From NCBI GenBank assembly GCA_002365735.1, contig DEZY01000043.1, positions 17,499-22,580 of the forward strand: a DNA stretch of 5,082 nt. Reading direction: 5' to 3'. Source of the stretch: Actinobacteria bacterium UBA3120 (lineage in GTDB: Bacteria; Actinomycetota; Actinomycetes; S36-B12). Below the pieces are notes generated by a model. The model had not been told where the DNA came from and searched no databases. It worked only from the letters and a program-made list of their open reading frames with translations. Positions 1-5,082 of the stretch are shown piece after piece (within the stretch, counting starts at the first letter, position 1; the number at the start of each line of letters is the position of its first letter). The translations under genes and the position numbers were made by a program.

Positions 1-44
1 TATCCTGTCCCATGACCAGTGCTCACCGCGACGGGCTCACACTC
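1..44 (-). other. Short non-coding tail after the transporter gene; no supported feature
   Basis: These bases lie downstream of the TAA stop of the transporter gene. I see no inverted repeat followed by a T-run, so no intrinsic terminator is visible. The hexamer GTGAGC occurs twice on the minus strand with 8 bases between, as a direct repeat that cannot form a hairpin. A GTG and an ATG on the minus strand stay open to the window edge, so another operon gene could begin here. The reading is too short (fewer than 10 codons) and lacks a ribosome-binding site convincing enough to call one. Confidence 0.4.
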
Positions 45-980
45 TTAGTCCATGGCTCTGTTGATGGGTCGGCGAATTGCATTAACGCTCACGGCGGCGA
101 AAGCCAACAAAACACCAGCAATCAGTGACCCCTCAAGCTCGCCTTTGACAAATAGATCCAACAAGAGTGATCCAACGAGTTGGCCGGCGATGGCAAGCAG
201 GCTCAATCGAAGAACCCCAATCTTACCGACCACCCAGGCGGTTGTCGCGATGAAAATTACCCCGACAAATCCGCCAACATAGAGCCACGCGGGACCACTC
301 GGCAAAGCCGCAATATCAATGACTCCCACCATCGACATCAGCAATAACGCGACTAGCAAAATAGATGTACCAGTGATGAAGTTGAACCACGCGGCGACAA
401 GGGGCTCCCCCGAAGCCTTTGACACGCGTCCATTTATTGCTTGTTGAATGGAAATCCCCACTCCGGCAACAAAGCACATGATGACGAGCCAAGTTGATGG
501 CCTCTGACTTTGGTCTACTCCACCGGAAACAGCAACAAATACAGCACTAAGCCCGATAAGTGCCGAGAGAACACGCCACCGCGTCATTGGCTGACGCCCG
601 TGTGGGCCAAGTCCAAGACGGTCCACAATCAAAGCTGACGAGCTTTGCCCCGACACAACTGCGACTGAAAAAAGTGACACTCCAATAACAGGAACGGACA
701 CGCTCTGCGACAGCACAAAGAACGCGCCAATGAAGCCGCCGAACAACTCCCAAATGCGCAGATCGGCCTTTCGAACAGAAGCCATCAATGTACGCACGCC
801 CAGGCGCAGCCTTTTGCTGGTAACTACGATGAAAGTCGTAATTAGGAGCCCCGTTGCAAATGAGAGTGTCGCTGCTTGCAGCCCCGACCCCAAGACGTCA
901 GCTAATGAACCGTTCGCTCTCGATTGAATTGCAGTAAGTCCACCAACAAAAAACGCCGCAAAAGTTGGGACTAGGGCCAA
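45..980 (-). CDS. Two-repeat YdcZ/DUF606-family membrane transporter (drug/metabolite transporter superfamily)
   Basis: This is an inner-membrane protein of about 311 residues, probably an exporter of a small metabolite; the substrate cannot be told from sequence. It is almost entirely hydrophobic, with about ten membrane segments, and consists of two homologous halves. Counting from the TTG start, QSRANG at 19-24 matches QQAING at 179-184, GGFIGA at 81-86 matches GGFVGV at 236-241, and SGQ with a later Asp (110-120) matches AGQ with a later Asp (265-275). The DUF606 family is known both as single-repeat proteins of about 140-150 residues and as fused pairs of this length. The frame is open back to 1067 inside purH, but only TTG at 980 has a ribosome-binding site in front of it (GGGGAGG, 10 bases away). 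GTG at 1001 is an alternative without one. It follows purH by 22 bases and is probably co-transcribed. Family assignment is fairly sure; start and substrate are not. Confidence 0.82.
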   Translation of the reverse strand: MALVPTFAAFFVGGLTAIQSRANGSLADVLGSGLQAATLSFATGLLITTFIVVTSKRLRLGVRTLMASVRKADLRIWELFGGFIGAFFVLSQSVSVPVIGVSLFSVAVVSGQSSSALIVDRLGLGPHGRQPMTRWRVLSALIGLSAVFVAVSGGVDQSQRPSTWLVIMCFVAGVGISIQQAINGRVSKASGEPLVAAWFNFITGTSILLVALLLMSMVGVIDIAALPSGPAWLYVGGFVGVIFIATTAWVVGKIGVLRLSLLAIAGQLVGSLLLDLFVKGELEGSLIAGVLLAFAAVSVNAIRRPINRAMD

Positions 981-990
981 TCGCCATGAG

Positions 991-997
991 CCTCCCC
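991..997 (-). promoter_or_regulatory. Shine-Dalgarno site of the transporter gene
   Basis: The minus strand reads GGGGAGG here, just after the purH stop. It is the strongest Shine-Dalgarno match I saw in the window. It sits 10 bases before the in-frame TTG at 980 and only 3 bases before an out-of-frame ATG at 987-985, which is too close for normal initiation. It lies downstream of the in-frame GTG at 1001-999 and so argues against that start. Confidence 0.6.
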
Positions 998-1002
998 GCA
1001 CG

Positions 1003-2556
1003 CTAGTGGAAAAAATGACGTGTTCCGGTGAAGTACATGGGCACGCCGGCGGCTTGGGCTGCAGCAATGACTTCTTCGTCGCGCACGGAACCCCCCGGTT
1101 GTACTACTGCGCTCACCCCTGCGTCAAGTAGCACTTGTAAACCGTCAGCGAACGGGAAGAAGGCATCTGACGCGCCAACCGAGCCAGCCGCTCGTTCCCC
1201 AGCACGTGATACCGCCAGATGTGCCGAATCAACACGGTTCACCTGCCCCATGCCAATCCCCACCGCACCAAGGTTTTTTGCCAGCAAAATTGCATTCGAT
1301 TTAACCGAACGGCAGGCGCGCCAGGCAAACTCCAGATCGAGCATGATGGTCGCCGAAACAGCATCTCCACACACCAAATTCCAATTCGCTGGGTTATCAC
1401 CGATGTCGTGCACAGTGTCGACACTTTGGACGAGAAGACCACCTGGGATTGTGCGCGCCTCAACGCGACGTCCCGGGCCCGGCCCTGGCACAACCAGAAT
1501 CCGCAAATTCGCTTTCTCTTTGAGAACGCTTAAAGCCTCAGCGTCAAACTCTGGAGCAATTATTACCTCAGTGAAAACTCCTGACAACGACTCTGCCATT
1601 TCTTTGGTCACAGGACGATTCGCTGCAACCACTCCCCCGAATGCTGAGACAGGATCTGTGGCGTGAGCTTTGTGGTAGGCCTGTTCGATGTCAAGACCCA
1701 CAGCGATGCCGCACGGATTTGCGTGCTTAATAATTGCTACGGCCGGCTCCAAGAAATCAAATGCGGCGCGGCGAGCCGCATCGGCGTCAATAAAATTGTT
1801 GTACGACATGGGTTTTCCATGTAACTGCTGTGAGTTTGCAACGCCGACTTCGTGACCGACTCCAATGTAGGAAGCAGCGCTTTGGTGCGGATTCTCTCCG
1901 TAACGAAGTACCTCACTTCGGGTCCATGCCGCTCCTCGCCAACGGGGGAATTCGCTCTCGTCGGGCGAAGCTACTGTCGACATCCAGGTTGCTACCGCAA
2001 TGTCGTACGTTGCCGTGTGCGCGAATGCTTGGGCTGACAGCAATACGCGCTGCTCTAGCGTTGTGCCGCCCGACTCAATCGCGGTCAAGACTTCTTGGTA
2101 ATTACTAGGAGACACAACGACAGCTACGTTGGCGTAATTTTTTGCCGATGCCCTAATCATGGCCGGCCCACCGATATCGACCTGTTCAATGCACTCATCA
2201 ATTGTGGCGCCGTTGGCAACGGTTTCAGTGAACGGATAAAGGTTAACCACAACTAAATCAAATGCTTTGATCTCAAGCTCTTCCAATTGAGCGACATGAT
2301 CAGGGTTGCGCACATCTGCCAGCAGCCCCACATGGATTGCCGGGTGCAGAGTCTTAACACGTCCATCAAGGCACTCTGGGAAGTTCGTGACCGATGTAAC
2401 TGGCGTGACGGCGAGCCCGACGGCCTCAATGGTCGCGGCCGTACTACCCGTCGAAACGATCTCAACCCCAAATTGTGCTAATGCTCGCGCGAGCTCAACG
2501 ACCCCACTTTTATCGTAAACGGAGATTAGCGCCCGTTTAATCGGCCGAATTGTCAC
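1003..2556 (-). CDS. purH: Bifunctional AICAR formyltransferase / IMP cyclohydrolase
   Basis: This cytoplasmic enzyme performs the last two steps of de novo IMP synthesis: it formylates AICAR with 10-formyl-tetrahydrofolate to FAICAR, then closes the ring to IMP. At 517 residues it has the usual full length. The N-terminal cyclohydrolase (MGS-like) domain covers about 1-150, with SVYDKSG at 12-18, STGSTA at 35-40, GRVKTLHP at 65-72, Tyr107, Asp127 and Lys139 (SAKNY), matching the known active-site positions of the family. The formyltransferase domain covers about 200-517, with RYGENPHQ at 218-225, the catalytic Lys277-His278 in KHANPCG, SAFGG at 304-308, [10 protein letters not shown] near the end and the C-terminal FTGTRHFFH. 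All key residues seen are intact. The start is GTG, overlapping the purN stop as GTGA, with GGGAAAGGA 5 bases upstream. A short PGPGPG stretch at 357-362 lies in a loop that I recall as variable. Identity is essentially certain. Confidence 0.98.
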   Translation of the reverse strand: MTIRPIKRALISVYDKSGVVELARALAQFGVEIVSTGSTAATIEAVGLAVTPVTSVTNFPECLDGRVKTLHPAIHVGLLADVRNPDHVAQLEELEIKAFDLVVVNLYPFTETVANGATIDECIEQVDIGGPAMIRASAKNYANVAVVVSPSNYQEVLTAIESGGTTLEQRVLLSAQAFAHTATYDIAVATWMSTVASPDESEFPRWRGAAWTRSEVLRYGENPHQSAASYIGVGHEVGVANSQQLHGKPMSYNNFIDADAARRAAFDFLEPAVAIIKHANPCGIAVGLDIEQAYHKAHATDPVSAFGGVVAANRPVTKEMAESLSGVFTEVIIAPEFDAEALSVLKEKANLRILVVPGPGPGRRVEARTIPGGLLVQSVDTVHDIGDNPANWNLVCGDAVSATIMLDLEFAWRACRSVKSNAILLAKNLGAVGIGMGQVNRVDSAHLAVSRAGERAAGSVGASDAFFPFADGLQVLLDAGVSAVVQPGGSVRDEEVIAAAQAAGVPMYFTGTRHFFH

Positions 2557-3143
2557 TGAAGTCCTTTCCCGAGACGCCGAATGAGGAGTTGTTCAACACT
2601 TTGGGGAAGGAGCGTGCGTTCAACCGTCTTTATTCTTTCGTGCAGCTCCGCTTCGCCTTCACCCGGCTGTACTCTCACCTGTGTCTGGGCAATTATTTCA
2701 CCCGTGTCCACTCCATGATCAATAAAGTGAATCGTGCATCCGGTAACAGCGGCATGTGCCTCGATGGCATCTCTCACTGCATGAGCACCTGGATACCGCG
2801 GGAGCAGCGAGGGGTGCGAGTTGACGATCTGGTCAGGGAAATGGTCAACAAACGCCGGACTGAGAATCCGCATAAACCCGGCGGTAACGATCAAATCCGG
2901 TTCCAAGTTCTCAACCTGTTCCAGTAACTCCGACTCCCAAGACTCCCGGGAATCAAAATCACCGAGTGAGACTTTATGGACCTCGATTTCTCGACTCTGA
3001 GCAATGTGTACTGCCCGAGCATTGGGTTGATCCGTCACTAGGCCAACCACATCAGCTCCCACCCCAGAATCCAGTATCGCCTCAAAAAGTGTTCCAGTGC
3101 CGGATGCCAGCACGACTATTCGGGCGGATCTTCTGGCCTTCAC
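2553..3143 (-). CDS. purN: Phosphoribosylglycinamide formyltransferase (GART, folate-dependent)
   Basis: This cytoplasmic enzyme transfers the formyl group of 10-formyl-tetrahydrofolate to GAR, giving FGAR, in the third step of purine synthesis. From the chosen GTG start it has 196 residues, normal for the family. The N-terminal phosphate-binding loop is SGTGTLFEA at 14-22; the Escherichia coli enzyme has GNGSNLQA here, and a missing Asn in this loop is, as I recall, common in actinobacteria. [11 protein letters not shown] at 88-98 leads into the catalytic segment [15 protein letters not shown], giving Asn108 and His110, and Asp146 in HGVDTGE completes the catalytic triad. The reading frame is open further back to a TTG at 3215, but GTG at 3143 is preferred: it forms a GTGA overlap with the stop of the upstream membrane gene and puts the first beta-strand (ARIVVLAS) at the expected distance. 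The only ribosome-binding match is a weak GGTGA 10 bases upstream, so translation is probably coupled to the upstream gene. The stop overlaps the purH start. Confidence 0.97.
   Translation of the reverse strand: MKARRSARIVVLASGTGTLFEAILDSGVGADVVGLVTDQPNARAVHIAQSREIEVHKVSLGDFDSRESWESELLEQVENLEPDLIVTAGFMRILSPAFVDHFPDQIVNSHPSLLPRYPGAHAVRDAIEAHAAVTGCTIHFIDHGVDTGEIIAQTQVRVQPGEGEAELHERIKTVERTLLPQSVEQLLIRRLGKGLQ
2562..2570 (-). promoter_or_regulatory. Shine-Dalgarno site of purH, inside the purN 3' end
   Basis: The minus strand reads GGGAAAGGA here, followed by the 5-base spacer CTTCA and the GTG start of purH. The site lies in the last codons of purN (encoding Gly-Lys-Gly). It supports the GTG start and allows purH to be initiated either independently or by ribosomes finishing purN. 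Confidence 0.6.
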
Positions 3144-3775
3144 GCGGCCGGGTTCACCGTTTCGCCTTGCAGGCTCCGGTACACATAAGCGGTCACCAAC
3201 GCGGCTAGTGGCCAATGAAGACGAACTAAGCCCACACTTGATTTCAATGCTTGAAATGGAGAGAGCCCACGATCCAAAGCGAAAAAGGGTGCAAACTGAA
3301 AAAGCAAAATAGCGAAGATTGCGGGAAGCACGAACAAGAATAATCCCGCGACAAATGTCACCATAATGAGCAGCGTGGTGAGCACGAACGCCCCGAAGTA
3401 GGGTCCGGTGAAGGTATCGGCGAATCCAATTCTGCGCCCCAGGGTGACGTAGAGAGCGCCCCGGACAACTCCGGCGGTTGCCAAGAACGAGGCAATAACA
3501 AAAACGGCCGCCATCAGAATGACAAGAAGCAGCTGACCCATCTCGGATTCAAAGCAACTCGAAACCGCAGTCGAGTCGATTGTCTCTCCAGTCCCACTAG
3601 CTTCGATGCAGAGACTGAAAGTCTCCGTGAATGGTGTCGCTGCGAACTGTTGACCAAATTGCAAGATCATTACTACAACGGACAGCGCGATAAACGAAAG
3701 AAAGTTCTTCACAAAAGCTGCACGCGCCCATCCAAACGCCGCACTGAATCGAACCCCATTCGTATATCTACTCAT
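3140..3775 (-). CDS. Uncharacterised multi-pass membrane protein, possibly shortened near the C-terminus
   Basis: This 211-residue integral membrane protein has no assigned function. Hydrophobic segments lie at about 24-46, 80-104 and 127-167 (the last long enough for two spans joined at a proline), plus a short one at 188-199. Between the first two is a polar loop carrying Cys56 and Cys74, which could pair if the loop is outside the cell. The layout, with a gated N-terminal FSAAFGWARAAF, then GVVRGALYVTLGRR, then DRGLSPFQALKSSVGLV and a tail TAYVYRSLQGE, recalls small actinobacterial membrane proteins of the DUF975/glycerophosphodiesterase-membrane-domain type. In those I recall another membrane span between the equivalents of SSVGLV and TAYVYR, and it is missing here. 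The ATG start overlaps the stop of the upstream DUF6350-like gene (ATGA), and its own stop overlaps the purN start (GTGA), so it is probably translated as part of the same chain. I see no clear Shine-Dalgarno site. It is a real gene with an uncertain family. Confidence 0.8.
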   Translation of the reverse strand: MSRYTNGVRFSAAFGWARAAFVKNFLSFIALSVVVMILQFGQQFAATPFTETFSLCIEASGTGETIDSTAVSSCFESEMGQLLLVILMAAVFVIASFLATAGVVRGALYVTLGRRIGFADTFTGPYFGAFVLTTLLIMVTFVAGLFLFVLPAIFAILLFQFAPFFALDRGLSPFQALKSSVGLVRLHWPLAALVTAYVYRSLQGETVNPAA

Positions 3776-5079
3776 GGCTTCGCACGTGTTTCATCAATGT
3801 CAACTAACGGGACTATTGAAATGTTGGATCGCCGAACCCGCGTAAACGTTTTGGCCGGTAGAACCGCGGTTGGAGTAATTCCGACAGCCAACAAAATCCA
3901 CAACAGAGAGGCCGAAAGCAATGGGTCCGGTCCCAAAGCAACGAGGCGCACATCACCTAGGTTGCCCAGGGATAGTAACGCCAAGCAATAGAAGATCACA
4001 GACCCCACAAACGCAATCGCAAACCCCATCAGCATGCGAATGAGCGCACTTTCTTTGCGCAAACTCCTCGAAATTCCCGCTCCCCACAGCACGCCGATAA
4101 CGATGACCAGCGCGGGCAAGGCCCAGGCCAGCGCGCCCGCCGTTTCAGGGATCGCAACGAGTGGGGGGAACGGAGGAAGTTGCGTAGGTGCTGTGACGGG
4201 AATAAAAGGCGAGACCATGACGTCGGGTCCAATGCTGAATCCCGCACCCACAATGTAGGTGGCACTCCACACCACGAGAACAGGCAGGTATCCAAGGGAT
4301 AAGGCGATGATCCCTAGAATTCCGCTCCAGCCTGGATTCAAACCAACAAACAGATCCATTGCCGAATAAAAATTAACAAGCAGTCGTAACGCCAACAAAA
4401 TCGCCGCTGATCCCATCAGTGCCAGGACCACGCCCGCTCCCCTGCGCACAACAAAAAGCATAAGAGGTGGGGTTCGCGCCCCGAAGTGGACAGATGCACC
4501 ACGAAGAATCCCGATCAAAATAGCGCTGACTCCCATGGATACAGACACAATTAGCGCCCACGAGTCACTAAAAGAAATATTGACTGAAGTGGTGAAGCGC
4601 GCAGCGGCAGCAATTGCGGCTACATAAATGATCACCATGATCGACCCGCCAATCATGTACCAGCGGACCCCGCGGGCGGTGCCGGCGGAAAAGGATCTAC
4701 CAGCCCGAAAAAGCAGCGCCCATGGAATCACGGCAAGGCCCCACGGAATCAAGGTGATGGTTGCTGGACCCAGTTTTGGTGGCACGCCATTAAGTACGAG
4801 CCAACCCCAGGTAATCGCATCAAGGTACCCTTTAACGCTGGCCGGGCGGTCGCCACCAAAAAGTAGGATCGGTAGCAAAACAATTGCCGTTATAAAAACG
4901 GTTACAAGAATTACTGACAGGACATAAAGAATGGCCCACGTTATTGAAGTCACGGCCGCGGAGCTCTTAACCTCAGTAAGCCGCACCCGAGCCATACCCA
5001 AATTCAGTCGAGAACGAGCGGGATTTTCATCCAATTGATCAACAGGCATCGGTCTTTCTGGCGGCGCCGGCTGATTCAC
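3772..5079 (-). CDS. DUF6350-like multi-pass membrane protein, start near window edge
   Basis: This is an integral membrane protein of about 435 residues with roughly nine or ten hydrophobic segments, among them about 46-74, 107-124, 142-160, 173-192, 206-235, 253-278, 314-335, 347-371 and 388-407. The most telling stretch is LGYLPVLVVWSATYIVGAGF (262-281), followed by SIGPDVMVSPF and a proline-rich loop (294-311, TAPTQLPPFPPL within it). That pattern is typical of the actinobacterial DUF6350 family, whose genes commonly sit just upstream of purN-purH. Function is unknown; some family members carry a 'cell division protein PerM-like' label in databases, which I would not rely on. The stop overlaps the next gene as ATGA. 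The first possible start seen is GTG at 5079, 3 bases from the window edge, so the true start may be outside. ATG codons at residues 11 and 29 are alternatives, and the first membrane span starting only near 46 leaves room for a shorter protein. Confidence 0.82.
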   Translation of the reverse strand: MNQPAPPERPMPVDQLDENPARSRLNLGMARVRLTEVKSSAAVTSITWAILYVLSVILVTVFITAIVLLPILLFGGDRPASVKGYLDAITWGWLVLNGVPPKLGPATITLIPWGLAVIPWALLFRAGRSFSAGTARGVRWYMIGGSIMVIIYVAAIAAAARFTTSVNISFSDSWALIVSVSMGVSAILIGILRGASVHFGARTPPLMLFVVRRGAGVVLALMGSAAILLALRLLVNFYSAMDLFVGLNPGWSGILGIIALSLGYLPVLVVWSATYIVGAGFSIGPDVMVSPFIPVTAPTQLPPFPPLVAIPETAGALAWALPALVIVIGVLWGAGISRSLRKESALIRMLMGFAIAFVGSVIFYCLALLSLGNLGDVRLVALGPDPLLSASLLWILLAVGITPTAVLPAKTFTRVRRSNISIVPLVDIDETRAKP

Positions 5080-5082
5080 AAG

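Noticed and set aside
1..35. Start of a further minus-strand gene, GTG or ATG open to the window edge
   Set aside because: Fewer than 10 codons are visible and no clear Shine-Dalgarno site precedes either codon, so nothing can be claimed.
981..1067. A longer transporter start inside purH, up to 1067
   Set aside because: The extra residues translate the PurH C-terminal codons in another frame (proline- and cysteine-rich, not membrane-like), and no ribosome-binding site was seen there.
1028..1666. A 212-codon open frame on the plus strand opposite purH
   Set aside because: It is fully antisense to the conserved PurH catalytic domain. Its composition (rich in Thr, Ser, Arg and Pro) is typical of a shadow of a real coding strand, with no recognisable domain.
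2550..2927. A 125-codon plus-strand open frame opposite purN
   Set aside because: It is antisense to intact purN with its catalytic Asn-His-Asp residues, and I see no motif or independent context supporting it.
3144..3215. A longer purN start at the TTG at 3215, adding 24 residues
   Set aside because: The extension would overlap the upstream membrane gene by about 75 bases and adds residues unlike PurN N-termini. The GTG at 3143 gives a 4-bp overlap and normal length.
3650..3991. A 113-codon plus-strand open frame across the junction of the two membrane genes
   Set aside because: It covers the complement of two well-formed overlapping membrane genes and encodes a basic, low-complexity product without a recognisable fold.
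1..5082. A novel system such as a defence island, mobile element, CRISPR array or riboswitch
   Set aside because: All of the sequence is accounted for by five co-directional genes packed with overlaps or gaps under about 25 bases. No repeats, integrase, transposase, toxin-like genes or structured leader were visible.

Overview
The window looks like ordinary chromosomal DNA from an actinobacterium. The evidence is the chain of a DUF6350-type membrane gene followed by purN and purH, which is familiar from actinobacterial genomes, and the actinobacterial style of both purine proteins. GC content is moderate, about 50-55% in the few lines I counted. That would fit a smaller, moderate-GC lineage such as an aquatic Microbacteriaceae-like organism better than a high-GC soil actinomycete. 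The taxon is inference only; there is no rRNA or other marker gene here.

All five supported genes lie on the minus strand, so transcription runs from high to low coordinates. They are: a large multi-pass DUF6350-like membrane protein (5079-3772, start close to the window edge); a small multi-pass membrane protein of 211 residues (3775-3140); purN (3143-2553); purH (2556-1003); and a two-repeat YdcZ/DUF606-type transporter of the drug/metabolite transporter superfamily (about 980-45). The first four are joined by three successive 4-bp stop/start overlaps (ATGA, GTGA, GTGA). The fifth begins about 22 bases after the purH stop, behind a clear GGGGAGG ribosome-binding site. I see no terminator or promoter between them, so the block reads as one operon. 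No stretch longer than about 45 bases lacks a gene.

PurN makes N-formylglycinamide ribonucleotide, the third step of de novo purine synthesis. PurH carries out the last two steps, from AICAR to IMP. Both use 10-formyl-tetrahydrofolate. The two upstream membrane proteins have no established enzymatic role. The downstream transporter is of unknown substrate, and a link to purine or one-carbon metabolism is only suggested by position.

I found no mobile element, CRISPR array, RNA gene or novel defence-type system. The points most worth checking are an apparent in-frame loss of one transmembrane segment near the C-terminus of the 211-residue membrane protein, the tight coupling of two membrane genes to purine genes, and the non-ATG start of the transporter with an out-of-frame ATG beside it.
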